Source: Plectrocnemia conspersa (Eukaryota; Arthropoda; Insecta; Trichoptera; Polycentropodidae). Taken from it: 64,000 bases of DNA. The notes beneath the pieces were generated by a model, which searched no databases, was not told the origin of the DNA, and saw nothing but the letters and a program-made list of their open reading frames with translations. Numbering within the stretch: position 1 is the first letter of the stretch; every line of letters begins with the position of its first letter. The DNA lies in assembly GCA_009617715.1 (NCBI GenBank), contig VTFK01000074.1:62001-126000 (forward strand). The letters are read 5' to 3'. Shown piece by piece: positions 1 through 12,239 of this stretch. The position numbers and the translations under genes were made by a program.

Positions 1-305
1 AAGCTGTATAACATGCTGATTCATAATTCGCATAAAATGGTGCATAAAGTTAATGTAATATTCAGCTCACATATTCCCAAACGATTTTATGGATATCTTC
101 TTCACCTTCGTTAACAAAAAAAATATTTTTTTTACCAAAGGCTTTATATATAGTAGATAACCATCTCATGTCGAACGATGTTTTTATATTCTGAATCCAA
201 AAAATCAAACAATTTTAAATTATTAAAAATAATAAAAAATTCAGCTATCTTTACCGATATTACTATGGACTTCTAATATATAAGAGAGCTGATCAAAGTA
301 TATTA

Positions 306-537
306 AAACCGAATTTTGGTCAATAAGAGAGCGCAAAAACAATTATCATTTCTCAGAAGGCAAAAATTCACGACAAAAGCAATAAAATCGTGTCAGCGCC
401 GTCGCAGTGAGAACGCTCGGTTACGAGCGTTCTCACTGCGACGGCGCTGACACGATTTTATTGCTTTTGTCGTGAATTTTTGCCTTCTGAGAAATGATAA
501 TTGTTTTTGCGCTCTCCTATTGGACAAAATTCGGTTT
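306..537. repeat. Near-perfect fold-back (hairpin) element
   Basis: Two arms of 114 bp (306-419 and 424-537) are reverse complements with only a few mismatches, all near the outer ends, and are separated by 4 bases. Each arm is a full copy of a dispersed repeat that recurs at about 590-719, 7120-7245, 42480-42705 and 46080-46280. Landmarks of the unit are ACCGAGCG, ACTGCGACGGCG, TTTTATTGCTTTTG, TTCTGAGAA and an outer CCAAAATTCGGTTT-like end. The element is most likely a non-autonomous fold-back or MITE copy inserted head to head. No coding capacity is seen. Confidence 0.85.
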
Positions 538-589
538 ATATGTTCCTTATTTAATTTGTAATATTATTATAAGAGTCGTAGTTTGAACG

Positions 590-820
590 ATAGATTACCG
601 AGCGTTCACACTGCGACGTTGACGGCACGATTTTATTGCTTTTGACGTGCATGTTTGACTTCTGAGAATAGATAGTTAGTTTTTGCGCTCACCTATTGGG
701 TAAAATTTGGTTTAGATGTGATTTATTCGATTCCCATTCGTAATATTGATATAAAAAGTCTTAATATGAACGTTTTCATTGCGATGGCACGATTTTTTGC
801 TATTGACTTGGAATGGAAAT
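590..820. repeat. Diverged copies of the fold-back repeat unit
   Basis: Bases 590-719 match one arm of the 306-537 hairpin (ACCGAGCGTTC, GATTTTATTGCTTTTGACGTG, TTCTGAGAA, then an outer end resembling AAATTTGGTTTAG). A more decayed partial copy (AACGTTTTCATTGCGATGGCACGATTTTTTGC) follows at about 770-820. No ORF of interest is present. Confidence 0.7.
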
Positions 821-939
821 TAACTATATGGCAACGCTGAGCAGAAAAGAAAACACGACTAATTATCAGATAATCATTATGAGTAGATTTTTTTAATAAT
901 TTTTTTAATAATATTTTAATAATTCTTATACTTATTTGT

Positions 940-1090
940 AGCATAGAGGTTAACTCGTAATTATTATTATTTATTTAAGAAATTAAATTACGATTTAAAA
1001 AATACATAAAATACCATTTTGAGGCCCGGAATCATTGTTTTTCGAGGGCCCGCATCATTAGCTAAAGAAATAGGAATTGTTTTGCTGATA
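940..1090. repeat. Dispersed repeat, first of a pair
   Basis: The stretch with TTTGTAGCATAGAGGTTA, TTATTTATTTAAGAAATT and a closing GAGGGCCCG block is repeated in the same orientation at about 23775-23900, with roughly the same order of landmarks. It is probably the end of a transposable element of unknown class. Confidence 0.55.
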
Positions 1091-4000
1091 TTTGCCTCAA
1101 GTTAATTAATAACATATTGTATGGATTTAGGTGCCAATACGTTTTTAACAATTATCTTGGATTTTATCCTTCTATAATTCTTTGAGAATGCTCCTCTTAT
1201 ACAAGCTCCTCAGCTTCTCAACGAGCTTGGCAAGCACAAGTATATTTTCGTCGATAGTTATGAGGAGCTGGAAAAAAATATGTCAGATAGTGTACATCAT
1301 TTCTTATTAAAAAAAATTTTTTTTTTATTGTTTATTAAATGGCCATTATAACGCATTGGGGAGACAACAAAAAATATGATTTTACTAAATCAAATACATG
1401 GTAAAATTTTTATAAATATTTATATATATATAAATTTTAATGAGATATAATATAACAATTATTTCATAATCGTCACTGCTAGACGTATGACATAATTGTC
1501 GATTTTTTACTCCCCAGTCAATGCGATTGCGCAATTCTATTAAATAAGAACACGATTATTAAATTAGCCATTTTATCATTTGAGAGCGGAGAAAAAATCA
1601 CTCGGGCGAGATATAGAAAGCTGTCAAATTTTCACAACTGGTTCTCCATAGTGCTGTCAACGATCTTAGCAGATTAGACCCCAAAGAAGTATATCAACCG
1701 AATGATTAATGCAGGATGTAGATTAGTTCACATATTTCAACGTTTTACTGCTCGGACTAAAATTTATCATGTATATTGTCATTTACATAATGCATATCTT
1801 TATTCTTGCGCTTGAACATAATAACAATAAAATAAATGGCTGTGGGGCATTTTTTTATTTTACATAACTTACCATCCATATTGGAAGCCGACTGTTGCAT
1901 AACGGAAAATGTTGGAAATTTTACACTCAAAACGATTCAGATTGAGAGAGAAGCAGGTGTGTGTATGGGTTTACCTGAGCAATTTAATCCAACATATGTA
2001 CTCATATAATTAAGTGCGTAAATTATGCGATCGAATTTGCAATAGTTACACGAACGAAAAAATAATTTAATTATGATAGTTGAAAAGTTTGGTGGCTGGT
2101 TATTATTATTTATGTTACGGTATTTATCGCCATGTGGTTTTTGATTGTTATTTTTTAACAATCTGACCAGGTGTATATAATGCAAATCACAATGAAATTG
2201 TTAATATTTTAAATAAGACATTGTATTATTAACTAGCAAGTTTTAAATGTACAACACATCGTGTAAATAAAATTGGAAAAAATAAATTTATATCTACAAC
2301 TAAAAATAAATATAGTTAACCTGTTCTTGAGAGCTATTTTAATTTTGTTAGTGGTTGCTTTACATTGTTCACAAGGGGTCGGCTAAATTTTTTTAGTAAA
2401 GGGCCGGATCAAAAATATTTAAAAAGCAAAACTCAAGTGAGCTTCTCCGAAATCTACAATTTTAGCGTAAATTTTTATAATTTATTTATTCATATTTATT
2501 ATCAATTTCTTAATCCATTAGTAAGTTTTAGTAAGTTTTAGTTAGGAAAATAACCTAATTACTTTTTTTAGATAAAATTTTATCAAACTGTGGTTAGAAG
2601 TTTGTCATTTCTTATTTTTAAGAAGCATTTTCACATAGATGCTGTTAAATACAAATATAAATTTCCAAGCATATGTTCTTAATTGACTATATTCGTCACC
2701 TAAAATACACATTAAGAGAAAATGGTATAAAATTTTTGATACCATGGGAAATACATATCATAGTTATTTCACATGGGAAATCATCTGCAGACTTTTTTCA
2801 TTTTTAGTTTAAGTGACCACAAATCTGTTTCAATGATTAGAATTTTATCTTAAAATTTTTAGTCAATTTGTACTTAATCTTTTAACTGCGTTAATTAGGT
2901 TTTTTGTTACTCTTTTCTTATTTTATTTTTAATTTTAATGTATTGTTGAATATTATCATAAAATTTATTTTTACTTTGCTCGATTACTCTTGAAACCTTT
3001 TCTATCAGCAATATTATTGTCAAAGACGATCATGGAATTGACCTCGACCTCGCCCTTTAGTTTAAAAAATACAGGAAGGTAATACGAGGACAGAGACTGG
3101 AATTCCATATTGATTTTGTTTATGTCTTTGTAGACTTTTCATGTTATCAACTAGAATAGATGTATCGACTATTTATAACTATTTCCTTCTAATAAATAAT
3201 AAAAAGAAGAGGGGAACGTACTCAACCTTGTCGTACTCTACGACATATGTTTATATTTGTTTTTAAAATGTCGTCCACCTTCACATCTCTTTTAATATTT
3301 TTATTGATATTAATGTGGTACTGAATTTATTTAAATGATTTTAATAAATTAAATAATTAATAATATGAAGTGTATTTCTTGAAAAAAAGCTGCGTCTTCC
3401 TGTAATGATACACGTCCTTTGTTTATGTTTGCAAAACTCTGTGGCGATTCTATTTTTTTGTTTACAAATATTTTTTCTTGAGAGCTGATTCATAAAGCGA
3501 CTTTAAAAGTTTGGTGATTTTTTTTTGGAAACTCTCATTTTGTTTTATATTTAAATGAAAATTTGTGGGTCCATCTAGTTGTGTATTTAATATCAATGTT
3601 ATTTAAACGACACTTTTGAACGTTAAAAAAATAAAATAAAGGCCTTCATAACAAGACGATATAATTGAAAAACACAATTTCATAACTAAACAGAACAGCA
3701 TTATCACGCATCATAAAACTACCGTTTTGTGCATGAAAGATGCAAAAGACAATGCGTCTGACCGGCTTAAAATCCACCATACATAACATATTTACTTTGT
3801 TAAATTGCACAATTTAATTGAATAAACTAGTACCAATTATCCTGCGACTATTTTGGCTGCAGAGTTGCATCCCCTCGGTCTCAAAATCTGAAAGCTCTTA
3901 AAGCGTCTATGTTTATATTTAATCTTGTAAAATTTCCAACATTGACAGTTGTCATTTCTTTATATTTTTGGTTATTTTTGTGTAATTTTTTTGAAATCAC

Positions 4001-7000
4001 AAAATCTCTAATCTATATCTCAAGATTAGAGATGTTTATATAATTTATTATTCACAGTTTTTATTTGATTATACGTAAAAATAATTTGAAAAATAAAAGC
4101 ATTTAAATACTGTAAATAATTTTTTTAAATAATAATATGTATGTATTTGTACATATAGTAATTATATGTTACATTGCCGGATGGATAATGACGGTACTGC
4201 AGTAGTATTTTATTGAAAAGCTTTTATATAATTGTTCTGAAACGTCGTTTCCGGATGGTAAGCCGAACCGGTATCTGTTGTGTTGTATGTTAGATATATA
4301 ATCCTTGCTCGGCGTACGAGGTCCCGCCGGTCGTAGTCTTCCCGTCGATATCCGTCTAGTTTTGGCCATAGTAAATAAATAATTATGACCCACATTATCA
4401 TAAGCAGTGAATATATATTGAATAAAAATGTATAATATTTTAGTTTATTAATTTAAATGGTTCTAATAATTATTTTCATGTAAAAAATCAATGCATTTGG
4501 TTTCACATATGCAATTATTTTTTATAATAAAATTTCTATGTCTTAGTAGATGCATACATTCACTTAATTATTAGTGATACAAAATATATAAATTAAGTAA
4601 ATTTAATCATTTTATTTTTAATATCTGATTTTCTAAATTTAAAACGTTTATTTTTTTTTGGCGCGAGTATCAAAATTTCATTATACAATTTTTTACATAA
4701 TTAATAAATTAATGTATGAATAAAGTCGTAGCATAAATTAATTTACTAACGAAAGTATTTTTTATTAAATTAAGGAAAATCTGTAATTTAAGAGACTTTT
4801 ATGTCTACGTTACTTAAATCTATTTTTTACCTTCTTATATGTACATATAATTTATTATATTTTCACTCTAATAATAAAAGCACAAAAATATTATAACATA
4901 ATTTATTGTGTGTTTCTTAAAATTGTATTTATATAAAAAAATTGTATGTATGTAGATAAAATATTTATATACAATTTAATCTTAATTTTATTTAAAAGTA
5001 GTTTCAGGGCTTAAAACATTTTTTTTTATTTTTCGGATATTCTTGATTGAGAACTTCTGAAACCAAATCCCTTGAATTGATACAGTTTTAGCAACCACTA
5101 TTTTTTGGCTTGTCAATGACCTAATTAAACAGTCTATAATTTTAATAAATGGTCAGTAGGTTAAATAGTAAGTTTAATTGATTATTAAAGGGTTCGTTTC
5201 TAATATTAAATGTTAGATTAAAAAAAAATCGTTGCTTATATTTTGCAATAAAAAGACTCCATAAAAATTCCAGAAAAACTGAAACTGAAATATGTAGATA
5301 TTGGTTTATTATATTTAATAAATTGTATATGGTATATAATTTTATATCAAATTATTTTGATACATATTTTAAAATTCAATCAAGTCTCACCATCGCCAAG
5401 TCATATGTATGTATGTTAAGAAATCCCTCCCTTTACCTATCAGACGTGCCCTAGTTTTGTTTGTTGCGTAACACTACTGATCCGGTCCAGAATCAACTTA
5501 TTATCCGGACATCAGTGGCGTCACGCGAAACGATTTTTCTTCATTTAAATACGCATAACACAACATGCATACGAATCGAGTCATAAATTAATTTGTCGTC
5601 ATTATAATTTTATTGTAGGTATTTTGTGTTATATCGAGCGAACGTTTAATTTATAATATAATACATAATGAGACCACTTTCGTTATTGAATTTGCGAGCG
5701 TTGTGTCACACATGTGGGTATAGGTAGACACTTGTACCATGCCCAACTATATACGGAAATGAAAACTGTAACATGCTCAGATGACCGCAGACTCCTGCGG
5801 TGCACTGGTGAAAGTGCATACTGACCGACTAGCAATTTGCACCATTAATCACCAAATTTATCTTTTGATACTATTGTCATGTTTTTAGGCGTTGTGTATT
5901 TTTTGTGAACGTTTTCAATTATCATTATATCATGTTTTCGGTTAGCGAAACTAAAATGGTTAGCATAAACCGTAATGGTATATGAGAAATTAGCATTAAA
6001 AAAGTGGATTTAAAGTCATTCTTTAGCAAAATGATTAATGCTGCAAATTTTTAATATTATATATAATATTAAAGTAGTAATATTCTAAAATGTACGAAAT
6101 TATAATTTAATCCCAACATTTTTTTTCAATTTTTCTATCGACGGGGATTAGATTGATAATATATTTAATGGTAATAAGATGATTTATCCACAGTATTTAT
6201 ACTAGTAAATAAATATATACATGTTACACGGAATTGCAGTCACTGTGAGGTGTGTGATCCGAGAGGTACAAGTCTTCTTGTGACGCTATTTTAGGTTTTG
6301 CGGTATTCTAATGTCATCAATTCTTTGTAGTGGCGCAGGCTCTCTGTGTGTAAGCTGCCTCTCTAGGTGTCTAGGTAATTAGCTCTAGTTGCTACAGTCT
6401 CTGTGTGTGTCTTTTGTGTTGTGTCTTCAACTAAAGTGCCCGTTTCCAGTGTACCTTTGTTTTTTTAAGGGAGAGGTTCTAATAACATAAACTAATGCGA
6501 GTTATATAGCTTGTCGATTAGTCACCCCTTATCGCGCCATACTTATATATTTTTTTTTCAGTTAACAAATGTGTTCAGCGCATTATTAATTGTTTTGTAA
6601 AATAGGATATTATGATATTTATTGTTCTATAAAATAAGACAATAACATATCTCATGAATTTATGCATATATTTAAAAAAAGTTTTATTTAAAAAATATAT
6701 AATTATCAATGCACGCCAGATGATGTTAAAATATATTTTTTAGCGAAACGTTGTAAATATTCATGTATCAACAAATACTATTTTCTCTTTATTAATTTAG
6801 TTTGTCTTATCAAAAACTTTAAGCTCTTCTTTTTTTTTAAATTTAACAAGTTTTTTATTTGTTACTGAATTTTAATAAACTGTATATTCGATACATTATT
6901 CATTTATACTATTAAGTACCAAACCTAAGTTAGTACCTTAATCTACAACATTTTCAACTTCTTAAAATTATCATAGTCAAGATTATTAGGCAAATTATTT

Positions 7001-7110
7001 ATAGAAGAAAAGTTGACAAAAATGTTTTTTTTATTTGAAAAAATAATATCAAATAAGTAGAAAATTTTTTATATATATAATATATATTCCTAATTTAATT
7101 TTTAATATTA
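1091..7110. other. No supported gene; AT-rich intergenic DNA
   Basis: The stretch holds AT-rich sequence with scattered homopolymers. No ORF here has recognisable motifs apart from the weak candidate at 4169-4393. A somewhat GC-richer patch at 6230-6480 has no evident coding frame. A block at 1330-1365 has a GCATTGGGG motif like the 3' end of the LINE at 32.3 kb. Around 2375-2415 there is a GGGTCGGCTAAA / GGGCCGGATCAAAA stretch that looks like transposon debris. Confidence 0.6.
4169..4393 (-). CDS. Unrecognised short ORF in a GC-richer island (weak)
   Basis: This 74-codon minus-strand frame lies in a patch (4230-4370) clearly richer in G+C than its surroundings. The middle is Arg/Pro/Ser-rich (for example TRRISTGRLRPAGPRTPSKD) and I do not recognise a family. 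The flanks are not obvious splice sites. A second frame is also open on the same strand. It could be a lone exon, transposon-derived coding debris or chance. It is listed only because its composition differs from the neighbouring DNA. Confidence 0.15.
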   Translation of the reverse strand: MGHNYLFTMAKTRRISTGRLRPAGPRTPSKDYISNIQHNRYRFGLPSGNDVSEQLYKSFSIKYYCSTVIIHPAM

Positions 7111-7119
7111 TTTGAAAAG

Positions 7120-7245
7120 TCGTCGATTACCGAGCGTTTCCACTGCGACGGCGCCGATACGATTTTATTGCTTTTGGCGTGAATTTTTGACTTCTGAGAA
7201 GGGATAATTGTTTTTTGCTCTCTCCTATTGATAAAAATTTAGTTT
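7120..7245. repeat. Copy of the fold-back repeat unit
   Basis: The copy reads in the same order as the arm at 424-537: GATTACCGAGCG, ACTGCGACGGCG, GATTTTATTGCTTTTG, TTGACTTCTGAGAA, then CTCTCCTATTGA. It lies about 100 bp before the inverted repeat at 7346-7757. Confidence 0.75.
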
Positions 7246-7345
7246 AAGTATGCTTAATTTGATTCCCACTCATTGTAGGTCCTAATATTGCTATAAAAGT
7301 TTTAATATGAACGCTGGATTCTAGACATGGACATCATTTGGGGAG

Positions 7346-7757
7346 CAAATTTAGACTGGCATATGCCTAAAACCAACTGTAGCTGTATGCGTGCGAATAC
7401 CGACCAAAAGTCGAGTGTAGTGTCTCTTTCTAGCATTCACTCGTCTCTTTCTAGCGTGTCTTGGAGGCGCCTCGCTGCCGCTCGCGCCGACTTTTACTGT
7501 CAAACCTAACAACCTAACATTTTCTCAATGATATTGTATTGATTTATTCTAAATTTCATATTTTTTTAATATTATTAAAAAAGGGTTAGATTGTTTGCTT
7601 TGACAGTAAAAGTCGGCGCGAGCGGCAGCGAGGCGCCTCCAAGACGCGCTAGAAAGAGACGAGTGAATGCTAGAAAGAGACACTACACTCGGCTTTCGGT
7701 CGGTATTCGCACGCATACAGCTACACTTGGTTTTAGGGATATGCCAGTCTAAATTTG
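7346..7757. repeat. Long inverted repeat (159-bp arms, 94-bp spacer)
   Basis: Bases 7346-7504 and 7599-7757 are almost exact reverse complements. They share CAAATTTAGACTGGCATAT, two TCTCTTTCTAGC blocks, GGAGGCGCCTCGCTGCCG and CTTTTACTGTCAAA. The arms are much richer in GC than the genome around them. A transcript would fold into a hairpin of about 160 bp. The 60-codon ORF at 7327-7509 is just a read-through of the left arm. It is most likely a MITE or fold-back transposon. Confidence 0.85.
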
Positions 7758-7764
7758 CATTTGC

Positions 7765-7960
7765 GGAAGGGGCAGGTGAGCGCTTTCCTCCCCCCCTTGA
7801 ATTTGTCCAAAAAAATGAATTGTCATTTAATGAAATACTATAAATCTTGATGAAATATAATTATTAAAGAAATTACCACTGACTCGCCAATTTTGTCCTC
7901 TCCTGGAAAAAGCAGAAATGACGTCCCTACTAAAATTAATATATATTAATATTTCTTAAA
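7765..7960. repeat. Dispersed repeat with C/G-tract and GACGTCCCT end
   Basis: It contains a CCCCCCC run followed by TTGAATTTGTCCA, then TGTCATTTAATGAAATACTATAAATC and a terminal ATGACGTCCCT. The same landmarks, in either orientation, recur at about 35030-35480, 42410-42480, 43225-43390 and 45950-46080. This defines a non-autonomous repeat family in this window. Confidence 0.65.
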
Positions 7961-8402
7961 TGGTCTTAGAACTTTTATTTGCTTAGGTTAGGGCTTAAAC
8001 AGCACTTATACGTATCGATTATATTTATATGTTTAATTGTTTGATTATAATTTAATGCTCAAATCATTTGTTTTAGTGCACACTAGAAATAAAATGTTGC
8101 TCAATTTTATGTTTTTTATTGAACATAGATGTTTATTTAATGCTGATTTTATTTTATGGAACAAAGTATTTATCTAAAAAAAAAAAATCTGAAATCTCCT
8201 TCCTGAAATCCAATGGTTACAATAGGGTTAATCTATAGCAATTGGGTAAGTCAATCAGACATAATGAATGCCTATAAAGAAGCATTAAGTCTGGGAATTG
8301 GTGACATCTATATTATTAATTATATTATTATGTGTAACATAATTTTTAATTAATAGATGTCACTGCAGTTGAGGCCTGTTTTCAAAAATAGTGCATTTTT
8401 TA

Positions 8403-8560
8403 TAAATAAAATTCTCGGGCTCGAACCCACTACCTCAGAGTTACTAGTCTGAGACGTTAAGTACTGCGCTATTCCGTCCATATAATTTATAAAATCAGTC
8501 ACTGATTTACTGACTTTGATTTAAGTCTGGTGTCTCACTACTTACTTAGTAGTTGTTGCA
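8403..8560 (-). repeat. tRNA-derived SINE-like element
   Basis: Read on the minus strand from about 8480, there is an A-box-like TAGCGCAGTAC and, about 40 bases on, a B-box-like GGGTTCGAGCCC. The cloverleaf does not close: the sequence after the B box cannot pair with the presumed acceptor strand. It is therefore a tRNA-derived SINE head and not a tRNA gene. Flanking TCACTGATTTACTGACTTTG at about 8499 is shared with the SINE near 26.3 kb. Confidence 0.55.
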
Positions 8561-8569
8561 ATCAACATT

Positions 8570-10930
8570 TAAACCCAATTGTTTACTTCGTTGTAGAGCA
8601 TTTGGTTTAAAATAAAAGTAAACATATGTATTTCTACAGCAAAACTAATATGATATTATTTATTATATTTAACCGATTTTTAGCGAAATGCTTTAGGCGA
8701 CATTAATTTACAATTCGCTTTACTTTAGTAAAGAAATAAATTAGTCACAAGGACAGTTGTTTTACGTATCAGGAATATCTTTGTGTTCTGAAGTTGAATG
8801 ATTTTCTCATGATATATTTTATGTTGCAATGAGAAAATCCTATAGCTACAATATATGCATATACATAACGATATAAAAAAATGGAACAGATTTTTTTTTT
8901 GTAATAAATTAAGTACTTGGGTTTATTCTGTGTTTGTGTATTTCCCTTTTGCCATACTTACAAATATTTCGGGGAATTGAATCGTGTGTCAAATATTCCT
9001 TATAATGTATTCACAAAAAATATTTTTTGTACATGTAATGCAACTAATTTCTAACACACCTTGACACACAATGTCAAAATTGTGCTTTAATTAATTATTT
9101 GTTCGAAAAAATTCATTTAGAAGTCGCTCGGTGTCGAAAATGTGATCCAGTTTTGCGGTTTTCTCAGTAAGTGTCAAAACAAGATACACAAAACTACTTT
9201 TACCAAAGGAAAATTTATTCGAACATTTTTTTTTTATATAACATGTCGATAGCAAAAATTTAATGATTCATTAAGAGCAAAAGTTTACTTTTCAATCGAA
9301 GGTCTGCTCTGGTTTAACTTTTCAAGATCCCATTGTGGTCGCAACGATTACCTTGAGGTATCGCATTAATATGATATATAACTCAATCGACTTTATCTTT
9401 GGACAACGCTTAGTTGTAGGTAGAGGTCAAAGGTTTTCAGATTAACTCGTGTCAAGTTTGTTTGGCACGTTTCAAAGCTCGCCGAGTCAGGTTATAATCT
9501 AGAAACGTTCACTTTCAAGCTGTGCTTTCAAGAATCTCTCGGTCTACTGTACTGTCTTGGAGGCTTTTCTCAATGACTTTCCCTCTCGTTGGCCGTACTG
9601 CGTGTGAGTCAGTTGTTACCAATATGGTATGACAGGAGTCGCTTTTGTGAGATTTTATCAGGAATGGCTAATAGGTGAGGAATTTCAGAATTGCGACATT
9701 CAGAAAGAGGTCGAATAGGATCTAAGAAGGAGTTTGTATAGTCATAATATGGAATTGTAGATATTTATATTATTTTCATCCCGCAAATAATCCTCGGAAA
9801 ATATATGAAATAATATAAATTATCCAATTTAAAAATATAATTTACTTATCATACTTAAAATATCTAGTTTTGATATAAAATTAATTTATTTTTGCACTGT
9901 ATATGTGTTTTTTAAGGTTGAACTATTTTTTTGTTATTATTATTATGGTATAGCATTTTTATTATTATGTTTTTTCTTAACTTATATTCCGTATTATTGC
10001 AATGCTATTTCAATGTCATTTTAATGTTAATAAATAGTAAGCATAAATAAGTTTTACATATTTAATTTGAAAACTAGTATATTTTCATATAATATTTATT
10101 TTAATAAATATCCCAGACAAAAAAATAAAGCGAGTGAAAAAGAGCGCAATAGTAAACTTTCACGTATTATTGTGAATTCAATAAACTTATAAATGACATT
10201 CTGGTTTGAGACAATTTAAGCTGCCTCTTGAATACGTGGCGAGGATATATGATTTTTTTAATAATTTGGAAGGCTTGGAACTCTCTACTATCGGCACATA
10301 ATTATCTGTTCAAACATATTGTATATTCAATTAACTATAATTAATTTGTTATAAATGTAATAAAACATATTCTGTATTGACATTATCACTATGATTAGTG
10401 AATTTATAAAAACAAACACTGATTTATTTAAAAATTATTACATAAAGTTACTTAATTAGAATCGATTTAAACATTGATTATTTTATTTATTATCTTACGA
10501 CTGCTGAATAAAATAAATTAAAAAAAATACTGACTATATTTTACATAGTTTAAAATAAACTTATATTTACAATTTTTTGGTACAGTTTAAGTGTCTTAAC
10601 TAGTTTGTACGAAGAGGGGGACGTTAGTACCGCATTTTCCATGTTTTTTGTCATTTCTTTAAAATTACTAATAATATTTTATTTACATTTTATGTAATAA
10701 ACGTTCATTGATATTACTATTTTAACTTGATTCTATCCGCAAATAATGATTTAAAATAGTTGTATGTGTTAAAATGTACTTTCAAAATTTATATGTATTT
10801 TTTCACTACGAAAAAAAAACAAGTATTATAGTAAAAAAAATAGTTTATATCCCACAAAAATATCACAAAATACAAAGTTATTTTATTACATATCTATAAC
10901 GAAGTTTTTTATTTTATTGAAATGGAACTA
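8570..10930. other. No supported gene; AT-rich DNA with one GC-richer block
   Basis: Mostly low-complexity AT-rich DNA. The block at about 9120-9680 is richer in GC and includes an Inr-like TCAGTT at about 9609 and a donor-like GTGAGG after it, but no coding frame. See the matching low-interest finding. Confidence 0.5.
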
Positions 10931-10939
10931 TTTTTAAAA

Positions 10940-12130
10940 TGTATATTTGCTTGTTAGCCAGTCGCTACATCGTTTCAAAATGGCGGCTATTGAAAAATAT
11001 AACTTTGGTGAAAAAAATCTTAGAAAAAAAATATATTTAAAACGTTTTTAATATAATTTTAAATATAAAAAATTAGAATTTTGTAATTTTTAGTGGTCGA
11101 CTTAATGTTTTAGCCAGTCTCATATGCCATCTTGTTTCAAAATGGAGGCTAATAAAAAATGTAATCCTATAAAAAAGGTAGAAGGCAAAATATTAAATTA
11201 AAAAACGTTTTTTTTCATAAATAAATATAGAATAATATTAATTTACATTTATTAATAATTAAATTTATTTAAAAAAAAATAATAAAATAAATGTTTTTAT
11301 AATAGATTAAATAAAAATAAACGGTTTTATTTACATAAATCTACCTAAATCTTGCGATTTCTAGCCATCTAGTTTTTAAATGGCGATTAAGTTAATATAA
11401 TATATTAAAAAACGTAGCTCAGTTGAAAAATCTCGAAAAGGTTGACAAAAATAATGTTTTTAAATAAACAATAAAAAAAATAAAATAATCTTTAGTGAAA
11501 ATATAAGAGTTGGTCAAAAATGTTTTATATATAAAACATTTTTGACCTTCTAACTTTTTTCATTAAAATTTTTTTAATGTTTGCATTTTATTTTTTATTA
11601 TATCCATTAGGATTTAAAAAAATAAAATACAAACTATTTTATACACTTTTATATACATATATATATATTTACATAATTCTTGTTACCTTTTTCAGACGAA
11701 ATTTTTATATTTTTGCTTTGCCAACGTTTTTAGCTTGCCTGACCCGCCATTTTATTTCAAAATGGCGACTAATCTTAATTTTGATAAAACGCAGATTTAT
11801 AAAATATCATAGAAAAAAAGTAGAGGTCAAAAATGTTTATTATTAAAAATTAAAATTAAAACTAAATTATTTAATTTTTTTTAAATACGATTTTTTAATT
11901 TTTTATTACCTAAGTTCGATTAAAACAACATACAATAGATAAAAAATAAAAGGGGGTAAAAATGTTCTTTATTACATAAATAAAAACATTTTTTCACACT
12001 TTTATAATCATAAATCTACTTAATTATTGCGCCTTTTGCCGGAGAGACTAGTTTTTCTTTCCGTCTGTTTGCGTTTTTTAGCCAGCTTGATCCACTATCT
12101 TGGTATAAAATGGCTTCCGAACATTGTCGG
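10940..12130. repeat. Diverged repeat array with ATGGCG palindromes
   Basis: Related units at about 10950, 11100, 11360, 11690 and 12060 carry 'TAGCCAGTCT/TAGCTTGCCT ... GCCAT..TTGTTTCAAAATGGCGGCTAAT'. They are followed by AT-rich DNA with AAAAATGTTTTT-type stretches. The core is a near palindrome with two GCCAT pentamers facing each other. A head segment, TTGCGCCYTTTGCCGGA, precedes the unit at 12025 and reappears alone at about 12940. Another full core lies at about 62180-62240. No coding capacity is credible; the two ORFs here (11577-11846 and 12027-12221) are read-throughs. Confidence 0.7.
11512..11547. repeat. Perfect 36-bp palindrome
   Basis: GGTCAAAAATGTTTTATA is followed directly by its exact reverse complement. 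The half-site matches the GTCAAAAATGTTT phrase found in the neighbouring repeat units, so this looks like a head-to-head junction of two units of the 10.9-12 kb array. Confidence 0.9.
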
Positions 12131-12239
12131 CATTTATTCCGAGTCAAAGAGTCCGAAGTCAGAGCTGCTCTTTCGAGCGCGAGCGGTGAGATACTTCCCA
12201 TTTCGCTCTCTCGCGTGTTAAGTGACAGATATCGTTATT

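Noticed and set aside
7327..7509. 60-codon ORF
   Set aside because: It lies within the left arm of the 159-bp inverted repeat; its codons are the repeat read through.
8411..8480. Possible tRNA gene on the minus strand
   Set aside because: A- and B-box-like motifs are present, but the acceptor and T stems do not pair, and part of the flanking sequence is repeated at 26.3 kb; it is a SINE head.
11577..12221. ORFs of 89 and 64 codons
   Set aside because: They run across the ATGGCG repeat units and have low-complexity, AT-driven composition.
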